A stretch of DNA of 52,943 bases from Oscillospiraceae bacterium. GTDB lineage: Bacteria; Bacillota; Clostridia; Oscillospirales; Oscillospiraceae. Below the pieces are notes generated by a model. The model saw only the letters and a program-made list of their open reading frames with translations, was not told the origin of the DNA and ran no database searches. Below, one piece after another: positions 35,341-43,510 of this stretch. The stretch is taken from positions 1 to 52,943 of the forward strand of contig JAFXUU010000104.1 of assembly GCA_017524845.1 (NCBI GenBank). The letters are read 5' to 3'. The position numbers and the translations under genes are program-made. The stretch's first letter is position 1; each line of letters opens with the position of its first letter.

Positions 35341-35389
35341 AAAAAAATAAACCGGCGGGGCGGGCTGCCTCGCCATGGGGGGTGCGGCG

Positions 35390-37435
35390 ATGAAAGCGTT
35401 TGGGGCGTGGGCCGTCGGCAAGACGGACGACGCGGCTGCGGAAGCGATATGGCGGTCCGGCTGCTGCCGGCGGTTGACCGCCGCGCTTCTCGCGTCCCGC
35501 GGGATCCGCACGCCGGAGGAAGCGGCGGAGTTCCTGCGGGAGGACGCAGGCCTGCTCCACGATCCCATGGCCATGAAGGATATGGACAAGGCCGTGGCGC
35601 GCATCCGCCTGGCGGTGGAGAGAAAGGAAACCGTGGCCGTCTACGGCGACTACGACGTGGACGGGATCACCGCCACGGCCCTGTTGTGTTCCTGGTTCAA
35701 GCGGCAGGGGCTGCGCTGCATCCCCTACATCCCGGAGCGGCTCACGGAGGGCTACGGCGTCAGCGAGGAAGCCCTGGAGGGCCTGGCGCAGCAGGGCGTG
35801 ACCCTGATGGTCACGGTGGACTGCGGAGTCACCGCCGTCAGCCAGATCTGCCGGGCGGCGGAGCTGGGCGTCGACGTGGTGGTGACGGATCACCACGAGT
35901 GCGTGGGGGATCTGCCCCCCGCCGCCGCCGTGGTGGACCCCCACCGGAAGGACGACGACTATCCCTTCAAGGGTCTGGCGGGCGTGGGCGTGGCCTTCAA
36001 GGTCGTCTCCGCCCTGGAGGGTCCGGAGGCGACGGAGGCGCTGCTGGACCGCTACGGCGCGCTGACGGCCCTGGGCACCATCGCGGACATCATGCCCGTC
36101 GTCGGGGAAAACCGCGCCCTGATCCGCCGGGGCGTGTGGCTGCTGCGCACCCGGGAATACGCCGGGCTGGACAGCCTGATGGCGGCCATCTACGTGGACA
36201 AAAGGCGCCTGTCCGGCTCGGATATCAGCTTCTCCGTGGTACCGAAGCTCAACGCCGCCGGCCGCATGGGCCGGGTAAAGGTGGCCTTCGACCTGCTCAT
36301 GGCGGAGGACCGGCGGGAGGCCCAGTGCCTGGCCGGGGAGCTCTGCACCATGAACGCGGAGCGCCGGAGCGTGGAGGACCGGGTATACCGGGAGGCTCTC
36401 GCCATGCTGGGGGAGCTCCGCCGTCCCGACGCGCCCATCGTCCTTGCTTCGGAGAACTGGCACCACGGGGTCAGCGGCATCGTGGCCTCCCGCCTGGCGG
36501 AGCGCTTCGGCGTGCCGGCGGTCATCATCTGCCTGGAGGGCGAGGAAGGCCGGGGCTCCTGCCGGAGCTACGGCAGCTTCGGCATCCTGGGCGCGCTGGA
36601 CGCGGCCCGGGACGAGCTCACCAGCTACGGCGGCCACGAGCTGGCCGCGGGGCTCACCATCCGGCGGGATCGGGTGGACGCCCTCCGGCGCAGGCTGGCG
36701 GACTACTACCGCTCCCACGAGGGGGAGCGGGCGCAGCTGCGCATCCCCATCGATTTCTGCGTGGAGGATCCCTCCCTGCTCACCCTGGAGGAGATCGACG
36801 CGCTGAAGCTCATGTCCCCCTGGGGCGTGGGGAACCCTGCCCCCGCCCTCTGCATGCGGGACGTGATTGCCGAAGCCCTGATCCCCATCGGGGGCGACCG
36901 GCACCTGAAGCTGGTGGCCGTGAAAAACGGCTGGCGCTTCGACTGCGTGTTCTTCGGCGTCTCCGTCCGGGAGCTGGGCATCCATCCGGGCAGCCTGGTG
37001 GACCTGGCCTTCGATCCGGGGATCAACGATTTCCGGGGAAGCCGCACCGTGCAGCTCCTGCTGCGGGACGTGCGGCCCAGCCGCATGCGGGGGGATCCCA
37101 GCGTGGACATGGCCCGCCGCTTCTTCGCCGGTCAGCGGCTGCTGCCCATGGAAAACGCCATGCTTTTGCCCAACCGGGCGGACCTGGGCCGGGTCTGGCG
37201 CTACCTCACCGGCCGGGCCCGCTGCTTCGAGGAAGAGGCGGACACCCTGCTGCCGGATATCGCCCTCCGGGCCGGCGTGCCGGTGCCCGGCCGCGTATGG
37301 GTCTGCCTGCGGGTGCTGGACGAGCTGAAGCTCATCCGCCTCCGGGAAGCGGACGGCGTCATGGAGATCACCGTTCCCCGGGTGGAGGGAAAGGCGGACC
37401 TCTCCAAATCCGAGCTGCTGCAGCGGCTGCGCTGA
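35390..37435 (+). CDS. recJ: Single-stranded-DNA-specific exonuclease RecJ
   Basis: 681 residues from ATG 35390; an in-frame ATG at 35375 would add five residues but has a worse ribosome-binding context. DHH-family motifs are clear: 'VAVYGDYDVDGITATALL' (motif I), 'TVDCGVTA' (motif II), 'VVTDHHE' (motif III, DHH), and 'NAAGRMG'. The DHHA1 part has 'ENWHHGVSGIVASRLAERFG' and 'SYGGHELAAGLTI', then the OB-like domain and a 100-residue C-terminal extension typical of Firmicutes RecJ. 5'-3' exonuclease in RecFOR-type repair and mismatch repair. rel follows after 14 bases; apt, which lies between them in Bacillus, is not here. Confidence 0.94.
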   Translation: MKAFGAWAVGKTDDAAAEAIWRSGCCRRLTAALLASRGIRTPEEAAEFLREDAGLLHDPMAMKDMDKAVARIRLAVERKETVAVYGDYDVDGITATALLCSWFKRQGLRCIPYIPERLTEGYGVSEEALEGLAQQGVTLMVTVDCGVTAVSQICRAAELGVDVVVTDHHECVGDLPPAAAVVDPHRKDDDYPFKGLAGVGVAFKVVSALEGPEATEALLDRYGALTALGTIADIMPVVGENRALIRRGVWLLRTREYAGLDSLMAAIYVDKRRLSGSDISFSVVPKLNAAGRMGRVKVAFDLLMAEDRREAQCLAGELCTMNAERRSVEDRVYREALAMLGELRRPDAPIVLASENWHHGVSGIVASRLAERFGVPAVIICLEGEEGRGSCRSYGSFGILGALDAARDELTSYGGHELAAGLTIRRDRVDALRRRLADYYRSHEGERAQLRIPIDFCVEDPSLLTLEEIDALKLMSPWGVGNPAPALCMRDVIAEALIPIGGDRHLKLVAVKNGWRFDCVFFGVSVRELGIHPGSLVDLAFDPGINDFRGSRTVQLLLRDVRPSRMRGDPSVDMARRFFAGQRLLPMENAMLLPNRADLGRVWRYLTGRARCFEEEADTLLPDIALRAGVPVPGRVWVCLRVLDELKLIRLREADGVMEITVPRVEGKADLSKSELLQRLR

Positions 37436-37449
37436 GATAACGGGAGCCT

Positions 37450-39726
37450 ATGAACGACAGCGAGAAACGCATCGACGGAGCGGAGCCCTCCGCCGATTCC
37501 GTCAAGCCGGACGAGATGGAGCGGCTTTACGGCGAGCTGGTGGAGAAAGCCCTCAGCTACAACCCGGGCCTGGACAGGGCGCGGGTCCGCGCAGCGTACG
37601 AATATGCCCGGGACAAGCACGGCGCGCAGCTGCGGAAGGACGGCTCTCCCTACATCTCCCATCCCCTGGCCGCCGCCACCATCTGCGCCGGCATGGGCCT
37701 GGACGAGGACAGCATCATCGCCTGTCTCCTCCACGACACCATCGAGGACACGGACGCCACCTATGAGGAGATCTCCAGGCTCTTCGGCAGCCAGGTGGCC
37801 GACCTGGTGGAGGGCGTCACGAAGCTGACGCGGGTGGTCTACACCACCAAGGAGGAGGCGCAGATGGAGAATCTGCGCAAGATGCTCCTGGCCATGAGCA
37901 AGGACATCCGGGTCATCCTCATCAAGATCGCCGATCGGCTCCACAACATGCACACCATGAATTTCCAGTCCGAGGCCAAGCGCCGGGAAAAGGCCCTGGA
38001 GACCATGGAGATCTACGCGCCGCTGGCCCACCGGCTGGGGATGCAGCGGGTGAAGTGGGAGCTGGAGGACCTGAGCCTCATTTATCTGGACCCCATCGGC
38101 TATCAGGAGATCGTGGTGCAGCTGGACGCCCGCATGGAAGAGCTCAGCGAATTCATGGACAGGATCCAGGAGCGCATCAGAAAGCGGATGGAGGAATGCT
38201 CCGTCCGCTGCGAGGTCTCCGGGCGGCTGAAGCATATCTACAGCATCTACCGGAAGATGGCGGCCCAGAACAAGCGGTTCAATGAGATCCTGGACCTCTG
38301 CGCCTTCCGGGTGATCGTGGACAGCGTGGCCGACTGCTACAACGTCCTGGGCCAGATCCACGAGCTCTTCACCCCCATCCCCGGCCGCTTCAAGGACTAC
38401 ATCGCCACCCCGAAGCCCAATATGTACCAGTCCATCCACACCTCCGTCATCGGCTCCGAGGGCATCCCCTTCGAGGTGCAGATCCGCACCTTCGAGATGC
38501 ACCACACGGCGGAATACGGCGTGGCGGCCCACTGGAAGTATAAGGACGGCATACAGGGCCGGGCGGACGAGGAGAAGTTTGCCTGGATCCGCAGCCTGCT
38601 GGAGGCCCAGCAGGACACCGACGCGCCGGAGTTCATCTCCGAGCTGAAGGTGGACATGTTCGCCGACGAGGTCTTCGTCTTTACCCCCAAGGGGGACGTC
38701 ATCAATCTCCCCGCCGGGGCCACCCCCATCGACTTCGCCTATTCCATCCATTCCCAGGTGGGCAATCATATGACCGGGGCCAAGGTCAACGGGCGCATCG
38801 TCTCCTTCGACCGGGTGCTGGAGAACGGGGACATCGTGGAGGTGTCCACCTCTCCCAGCTCCAAGGGTCCCGCCCGGGACTGGATCTCCCTGGCCAAGAG
38901 CGCCACGGCCCGCACCAAGATCCGCCAGTGGTTCAAGAAGGAGAAGCGGGAGGAGAACATCGTGCGGGGCAAGGCGGCCATGGAGGCCGCCCTGAAGCAC
39001 GCGGGCCTGCCCGGGGACCTGCTGTACGACGGCGAGATCATGCCCACGGTGCTGAAGAAGCTGGCCGTCACCTCCCTGGACGATATGTTCGCCGCCGTGG
39101 GCTACGGGGGCATGACCACCGTCCGCTGCCTCAACCGCATCAAGGAGGAATCCGCCCGCGCCCAGAAGGAGAACCGGGTCCAGGCCGAGGACCTGCTCAC
39201 AAAGGAGCCGGAGCGGAAGGGCGCCGGCGTCCAGGGCGTGCTGGTGGGGGATCTGGACAACTTCCTCGTGAAGTTCTCCCGCTGCTGCACCCCCGTGCCG
39301 GGGGATTCCATCGTGGGCTTCATCACCCGGGGCTACGGCGTTTCCGTCCACCGGAAGGACTGCGCCAACTATCACAAGGCGAGCGCGGAGGATAAGGAGG
39401 GAGGGCGCTGGGTCCCCGTTCAGTGGGGAGATACGGGCGCCCAGCAGTACACCGCCGCCCTGACCATCACCGCCGAGGCCCGGCAGAACCTGATCCTGGA
39501 CATCGTCACCGCCCTGAACGCCGATAAGGTGGGCGTCACCTCCATGAACATCCGGGAGACCGGCGGCGGCGGGGCCGTGGCCCAGCTCAGCGTGCTGGTG
39601 AAGGACCTGGAGACCCTGAACGGAGCCATGCGGCATCTCCGGGGCGTGCGCAGCGTAAAGGACGTGCTGCGCCCCGGCACAGACGTCCCCCAGGGCAAGC
39701 GGCCGAAGAAGAAGGAGGAGGCGTAA
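37450..39726 (+). CDS. rel: Bifunctional (p)ppGpp synthetase/hydrolase (Rel)
   Basis: 758 residues. N-terminal HD hydrolase with 'YISHPLAAATICAGMG' and 'CLLHDTIEDTDAT'. Synthetase domain with 'YSIYRKMAAQNKRFNEI', 'DLCAFRVIV' and 'FKDYIATPKPNMYQSIHTS'. TGS domain 'VFVFTPKGDVINLPAGATP', then the zinc-finger/helical region with 'SRCCTPVPGDSIVGF', and a C-terminal ACT domain ('DIVTALNADKVGVTSMN'). Both catalytic halves look intact, so it should make and degrade (p)ppGpp on amino-acid starvation. Fourth base after its stop begins dtd. Confidence 0.96.
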   Translation: MNDSEKRIDGAEPSADSVKPDEMERLYGELVEKALSYNPGLDRARVRAAYEYARDKHGAQLRKDGSPYISHPLAAATICAGMGLDEDSIIACLLHDTIEDTDATYEEISRLFGSQVADLVEGVTKLTRVVYTTKEEAQMENLRKMLLAMSKDIRVILIKIADRLHNMHTMNFQSEAKRREKALETMEIYAPLAHRLGMQRVKWELEDLSLIYLDPIGYQEIVVQLDARMEELSEFMDRIQERIRKRMEECSVRCEVSGRLKHIYSIYRKMAAQNKRFNEILDLCAFRVIVDSVADCYNVLGQIHELFTPIPGRFKDYIATPKPNMYQSIHTSVIGSEGIPFEVQIRTFEMHHTAEYGVAAHWKYKDGIQGRADEEKFAWIRSLLEAQQDTDAPEFISELKVDMFADEVFVFTPKGDVINLPAGATPIDFAYSIHSQVGNHMTGAKVNGRIVSFDRVLENGDIVEVSTSPSSKGPARDWISLAKSATARTKIRQWFKKEKREENIVRGKAAMEAALKHAGLPGDLLYDGEIMPTVLKKLAVTSLDDMFAAVGYGGMTTVRCLNRIKEESARAQKENRVQAEDLLTKEPERKGAGVQGVLVGDLDNFLVKFSRCCTPVPGDSIVGFITRGYGVSVHRKDCANYHKASAEDKEGGRWVPVQWGDTGAQQYTAALTITAEARQNLILDIVTALNADKVGVTSMNIRETGGGGAVAQLSVLVKDLETLNGAMRHLRGVRSVKDVLRPGTDVPQGKRPKKKEEA

Positions 39727-39729
39727 GGC

Positions 39730-40176
39730 ATGCGCGCTGTGGTCACCCGTGTGGCCTCCGCCGCCGTCACCGTGGCGGGGGCGGCTGTGGGCGAGATCGG
39801 AAAGGGCTATCTTGTGCTCCTGGGCGTGAAGACCGGGGACGGGGAAGCCCAGGCGGAGAAGCTGGCGGATAAGATCACCGGCCTCCGGGTATTCGAGGAC
39901 GAGACGGGGAAGATGAACCGGGGCCTGGCGGACGTGGGGGGCAGCCTTCTGGTGGTGAGCCAGTTCACCCTCTACGGCAACTGCCGCCACGGGCGTCGGC
40001 CGGAGTTCCTCCAGGCGGCGAAATCCGCCGAGGCCGTGCCCCTGTACGAATACTTCGTGCGCCGCTGCCGGGAGCGGGGCTTCACCGTGGCCACCGGCGC
40101 CTTCGGGGAGGAGATGCTGGTCTCCTCCGTGAACGACGGACCGGTGACGCTCATCCTGGATACGGAGCAGCTATAG
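39730..40176 (+). CDS. dtd: D-aminoacyl-tRNA deacylase
   Basis: 148 residues, the usual DTD length. The two cross-subunit active-site motifs are present: 'SQFTLYGNCRHGRRPEF' (normally SQFTLYad..kGrRP.F) and 'NDGPVTLILDT' near the C-terminus. It removes D-amino acids (and glycine from tRNA-Ala) from mischarged tRNA. rel-dtd adjacency is conserved in Firmicutes. The stop codon is followed after two bases by a perfect 10-bp hairpin. Confidence 0.95.
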   Translation: MRAVVTRVASAAVTVAGAAVGEIGKGYLVLLGVKTGDGEAQAEKLADKITGLRVFEDETGKMNRGLADVGGSLLVVSQFTLYGNCRHGRRPEFLQAAKSAEAVPLYEYFVRRCRERGFTVATGAFGEEMLVSSVNDGPVTLILDTEQL

Positions 40177-40614
40177 ACAAAGCGATGCAAGCATCGCTTT
40201 GAGAAGGCTTGCGCTTCGCTCCCCGCACTGCGTCCTTATTTGACGGAATGGTTCGCATCGCCGCAGCTGCGACAATGCTCTCAGATTCCGTCAAAACGTC
40301 CTTCTCAAAATTGAAGCACGGCTTCAATTTTGAAGAGGAGGAGCCGGGTGAATCCTTCGTGTATTCGCGCAGGCGCGGATACACGACATTCGCCCGAGCG
40401 ACGACGCCGCTCGCACAGTCCGCTCTGCGAGAAGTATTTTTCGCGAGGCACATTTTGTAGCACACGCGTCCCTGCGAGGGGCCCTCGCGCGCGGAATGTC
40501 CCCGCGAAAAATGATCTCATTTCTTCGCGTCTGCGGACGCGAACTCTGCGAGGCTTACCTGCAGTTTGCGGCGGACGGTTCCCGTCCGCCCTTTTCTTCA
40601 AAGGAGGCAGAAAT
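40177..40614. other. Hairpin-rich, lower-GC intergenic block, possible mobile repeat or structured RNA
   Basis: This 438-base gap has about 54% G+C by hand count of three lines, against about two thirds around it. Perfect or near-perfect inverted repeats follow one another: 40179-40188/40191-40200 (10 bp), 40198-40207/40300-40309 (10 bp, enclosing 40240-40249/40285-40294, 10 bp), 40305-40317/40321-40333 (13 bp), 40358-40369/40374-40385 (12 bp, one G-T), 40524-40531/40536-40543 (8 bp), and 40570-40578/40582-40590 (9 bp, then CTTTTCTT). TGCGAG recurs at 40426, 40472 (offset) and 40547. An 83-codon frame (TTG 40209 to TAG 40460) lacks a ribosome-binding site and overlaps the stems, so I do not call it a gene. 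Structure suggests an RNA or a non-autonomous element; the family is not recognised. Confidence 0.55.
40570..40596 (+). terminator. Terminator-like hairpin upstream of the MBL gene
   Basis: GGCGGACGG (40570-40578) pairs with CCGTCCGCC (40582-40590), loop TTC, then CTTTTCTT. It lies only 10 bases before the AAGGAGG site of the MBL gene, so it either ends an upstream transcript or acts as an attenuator of the next gene. Confidence 0.6.
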
Positions 40615-41232
40615 ATGCTGATCAAGGGCTTTTCCGTGGGGCAGCTGGGCACCAACTGCTACGTGGTGACGGACGAGACCACCCTCTCCTGCGCCGTGAT
40701 CGACCCCGGCGCGGAATCGGGGACCATTCTGAATTACATCGACGACAACGGCCTGAAGACCGAGGCCATCTTCATCACCCACGGCCACTACGACCACACC
40801 GGCGCGGTGATCTCCGTCTATGAGGCCACCGGGGCCACCGTGTACATCCACGCCCTGGACGTGAACGCCGACGGGGTGGACGACGAGCTGCGCTACAGGG
40901 GCGGCAGCGAGCTTAGCTTCTATAAGGAGGGGGACGTGATCCCCGTGGGGAAGCTGGAGTTCCACGTCATGGAGACCCCCGGCCACAGCCGCGGCAGCGT
41001 GACCCTCCGCTGCGAGGACGCCCTTTTCACCGGGGACACCCTCTTCAGGGGCTCCTGCGGCCGCACGGATTTTCCCGGGGGCAGCACCGCGGCCATCATG
41101 GGCTCCCTGCGGCGGCTGGCCTCCCTGGAGGGGGATTACGAGGTCTATCCCGGACACATGGACGCCACCACCCTGGAGCGGGAGCGCCGCTTCAACCCCT
41201 TCGTGCTGGACGCCATGGAGGACAGGGACTGA
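40615..41232 (+). CDS. MBL-fold metallohydrolase (glyoxalase II-like)
   Basis: 205 residues from ATG 40615 with AAGGAGG 8 bases upstream. The metal motif THGHYDHTG (about 57-65) is the HxHxDH of the metallo-beta-lactamase fold. 'ETPGHSRGSV' gives the next histidine, 'LFTGDTLFRGSCGR' the bridging aspartate, and 'VYPGHMDATT' the last histidine. The pattern fits the hydroxyacylglutathione-hydrolase-like YcbL group in Firmicutes; the true substrate is not known. hemZ follows after 6 bases. In-frame codons upstream of ATG 40615 belong to the structured intergenic block and lack a ribosome-binding site. Confidence 0.9.
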   Translation: MLIKGFSVGQLGTNCYVVTDETTLSCAVIDPGAESGTILNYIDDNGLKTEAIFITHGHYDHTGAVISVYEATGATVYIHALDVNADGVDDELRYRGGSELSFYKEGDVIPVGKLEFHVMETPGHSRGSVTLRCEDALFTGDTLFRGSCGRTDFPGGSTAAIMGSLRRLASLEGDYEVYPGHMDATTLERERRFNPFVLDAMEDRD

Positions 41233-41238
41233 AGGGCC

Positions 41239-42675
41239 GTGGCGCTGGATATCGAGCTGCGGGGCCATGAGCTCCGCTACGCCGCCGAGCAGGCGGTGAT
41301 GGCCTTCCTGCCGGAGTTCGGCGGGGAGGACCGGCTGGTGAGCAGCCTCGCCGGGGACCGCGCCCTAGCCTCCCTGCGCTATCAAGGCGGAGAATACGAG
41401 GGTGAAGCGCCCCTGCCGGAGCCTCTTCCGGCAGAGGCGCTGCTTCGCAAGCGGGTCCTGCAGCGGGCCGTGAAGGAGAGCGTCTTCCGGGCCGCGGCGG
41501 CCGCCCTGGGGTCCGTTCCGCCCTGGGGGAGCCTCACGGGAGTCCGCCCCGGCAAGCTGGCGGCCCGGCACATGGAGACGGCCGGGCGGGACGCGGAGGA
41601 AACGGCGGCCTGGCTGGAGCGGGAATACAGCCTCAGCCACCGCCGGGCGCAGCTCTGCGCGCAGGCGGCCCTGGCGGGCCTGCGGGCGAAGGAGCATCTG
41701 GCCCCGGGGGACATCATCCTCTACGTGGGCATCCCCTTCTGCCCGACCCGCTGCGCCTATTGCTCCTTCGTGAGCCACAGCGTGGAAAAATCCCTGAAGC
41801 TGGTGGAGCCCTACGTGGAGGCCCTCTGCGGGGAGATGGCGAGTACCGGACGCCTCGTCCGGGAGGCGGGACTGCGGGTGCGGGCCGTGTACTGGGGCGG
41901 CGGCACCCCCACCACCCTAACGGCGGAGCAGCTCCGGCGCACGATGGACGCCCTGGCAGAGGCCTTCGAGCTGTCCGGAAATCCGGAATACACCGTGGAA
42001 GCGGGCAGACCGGACACCGTCACCCGGGAAAAACTGGAGGTCCTGCGGGAGCGGGGCGCGGGACGCATCAGCATCAATCCGCAGTCCATGGACGACCGGG
42101 TGCTGGCGGCCATCGGCCGCCGCCATACGGCGGAGGACGTCCGCCGGGCCTATGCCCTGGCCGGGGAGCATTTCGGCGGCCAGGTGAACATGGATCTCAT
42201 CGCGGGCCTGCCGGAGGACAGCCCGGCGGGCTTCCGGGCAGGGCTGGAGGAGGTGCTGGCCCTGGGACCGGCGAACGTCACCGTCCACACCCTCACCCGC
42301 AAGCGGGGCGCGGACATGAACGCCCTGGCCCTCCGGGGCCTGCCCGGGGAGGCGGTGGGGGAGATGCTGGACTGTGCCATGGAGCTCCTGCCCGCCGCAG
42401 GTTACGGGCCCTATTACCTCTACCGGCAGAAGTTCTCCGCCGGAGGCTTCGAGAACGTGGGCTGGGCCAGGGAGGGCACGGCCTGCCTCTACAACGTCGC
42501 CATGATGGAGGAGCTCTGCAGCGTTCTGAGCCTGGGGGCCGGCGGCGCCACCAAGCGGCTGCTCCCCGGCGGGAAGATCCTGCGCTGCTTCAATAAGAAA
42601 TACCCCTATGAGTACATCGGCAGCCTGCCCGCGGCGGAAGCGGAAAAGCGCGCGCTCTTCCTGGGGGAAGGGTGA
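41239..42675 (+). CDS. hemZ: Radical SAM protein HemZ (oxygen-independent coproporphyrinogen oxidase-like)
   Basis: 478 residues from GTG 41239. A 160-residue N-terminal part typical of HemZ precedes the radical-SAM core, with the 4Fe-4S motif in 'GIPFCPTRCAYCSF' (CxxxCxxC) at about 169-182, 'VYWGGGTPTTLTAEQL', 'EAGRPDTVTREKL', and 'RISINPQSMDD'. The C-terminal part has 'YYLYRQKFSAGGFENVGWA', characteristic of the HemZ subgroup. Annotated members are called coproporphyrinogen dehydrogenase, but no other haem genes are here and the activity in Clostridia is uncertain. Weak ribosome-binding site (GAAGGG); probably translationally coupled to the MBL gene. Confidence 0.88.
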   Translation: MALDIELRGHELRYAAEQAVMAFLPEFGGEDRLVSSLAGDRALASLRYQGGEYEGEAPLPEPLPAEALLRKRVLQRAVKESVFRAAAAALGSVPPWGSLTGVRPGKLAARHMETAGRDAEETAAWLEREYSLSHRRAQLCAQAALAGLRAKEHLAPGDIILYVGIPFCPTRCAYCSFVSHSVEKSLKLVEPYVEALCGEMASTGRLVREAGLRVRAVYWGGGTPTTLTAEQLRRTMDALAEAFELSGNPEYTVEAGRPDTVTREKLEVLRERGAGRISINPQSMDDRVLAAIGRRHTAEDVRRAYALAGEHFGGQVNMDLIAGLPEDSPAGFRAGLEEVLALGPANVTVHTLTRKRGADMNALALRGLPGEAVGEMLDCAMELLPAAGYGPYYLYRQKFSAGGFENVGWAREGTACLYNVAMMEELCSVLSLGAGGATKRLLPGGKILRCFNKKYPYEYIGSLPAAEAEKRALFLGEG

Positions 42676-42703
42676 ACTCTGTCGCATTTGGCGGAAAAAA
42701 ACA

Positions 42704-42732
42704 TTTACAAGCGCCGGTCCGGCATATATAAT
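42704..42732 (+). promoter_or_regulatory. Promoter of the cytidylate-kinase-like gene
   Basis: TTTACA (42704-42709), 17 bp, TATAAT (42727-42732). It places transcription start near 42739, downstream of the in-frame ATG at 42688, and so supports ATG 42808 as the true start (GGAGGGGG at 42795-42802). Confidence 0.8.
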
Positions 42733-42807
42733 ATGAGTACGAGTCGGGAAACGGACGCCGGGCGACAGCCCGATGCGCCCCGGAAAAGGGGAACGGAGGG
42801 GGAAATC

Positions 42808-43431
42808 ATGGCATATTCCATCATCACGATCAGCAGGGAATTCGGCACCGGCGCGCGGCTCATCGGCCGGGAAGTGGCAGCCCTGCTGGGCTACGGCTAC
42901 TACGACCGGGCGCTGATCGAAATGGCCGCGGAAAAGAGCGGTCTCAGCGAGGAATTCATCGAACGCACCGAGGAAAAGGCCTCCAACAGCTTCCTCTACA
43001 ATCTGGCCACGGCGGCCTATCTCGCGGCGGACCCCATGAACGAATACACCGTCCCCGTGAACGACCGGGCCTTCATGGTGCAGTCGGACGTGATCCGGGA
43101 CATCGCCCGCTCCGGCAACGGGGTCATCGTGGGCCGCTGCGCGGATTGGGTCCTGCGGGATCATCCCAGCCTCCTGCGGGTCTTCATCTACGCCGACCGG
43201 GAGGATCGGGTGAACCGCATCGTCAAGGAATACGGGCAGGACCCGAAGAACGCCGAGAGCGTGCTCACGAAGATCGACAAGGGCCGGGCCAACTATCACA
43301 AGTTCTACACAGGCACCAACTGGCGCAGCATGGAGAACTACGATCTCTGCATCAATACCTCCGCCACCGGCATCCAGGGCGCGGTCATGGCGATCAAGGG
43401 CTGCGCGGAGGAGAAGTTCGGAAAAAAGTAA
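42808..43431 (+). CDS. Cytidylate kinase-like family protein
   Basis: 207 residues from ATG 42808. 'IITISREFGTGARLIGREVA' is the P-loop-like start of the cytidylate-kinase-like family (AAA_26), followed by 'YYDRALIEMAAEKSGLS'. 'GNGVIVGRCADWVL' and 'RVFIYADREDRVNRIV' are the lid and NMP-binding region equivalents. The family is common in gut Firmicutes; the nucleotide it acts on has not been established and it is not the essential Cmk. An upstream in-frame ATG (42688) is rejected because the promoter lies between. The stop is followed by an AT-rich tandem repeat and a bidirectional terminator. Confidence 0.85.
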   Translation: MAYSIITISREFGTGARLIGREVAALLGYGYYDRALIEMAAEKSGLSEEFIERTEEKASNSFLYNLATAAYLAADPMNEYTVPVNDRAFMVQSDVIRDIARSGNGVIVGRCADWVLRDHPSLLRVFIYADREDRVNRIVKEYGQDPKNAESVLTKIDKGRANYHKFYTGTNWRSMENYDLCINTSATGIQGAVMAIKGCAEEKFGKK

Positions 43432-43453
43432 TACGTATTAAGTAATAAGTAAT
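43426..43453. repeat. AT-rich AAGTAAT triple repeat with central palindrome
   Basis: AAGTAAT occurs at 43426-43432 (overlapping the stop codon), 43440-43446 and 43447-43453. Between the first two lies AATACGTATT (43430-43439), a perfect 10-base palindrome. The base composition is strikingly unlike its surroundings. It could be an insertion scar or a simple-sequence expansion. Confidence 0.4.
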
Positions 43454-43464
43454 AGATAAAGTGA

Positions 43465-43493
43465 CCCCGGCGCGGTCTTCGGCCGCGCCGGGG
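43465..43493. terminator. Bidirectional terminator between convergent genes
   Basis: CCCCGGCGCGG (43465-43475) pairs with CCGCGCCGGGG (43483-43493), loop of 7. In the - direction it is followed by TCACTTTATC, so it fits spoIVA best; in the + direction the T-run is poor. Confidence 0.7.
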
Positions 43494-43510
43494 CTGCATA
43501 TTTCGGGCGC

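Noticed and set aside
40209-40460. An 83-codon frame (TTG start) in the structured intergenic block
   Set aside because: No ribosome-binding site, and the frame runs straight through several perfect hairpins; the reverse strand has an equally long frame. I treat the region as non-coding.
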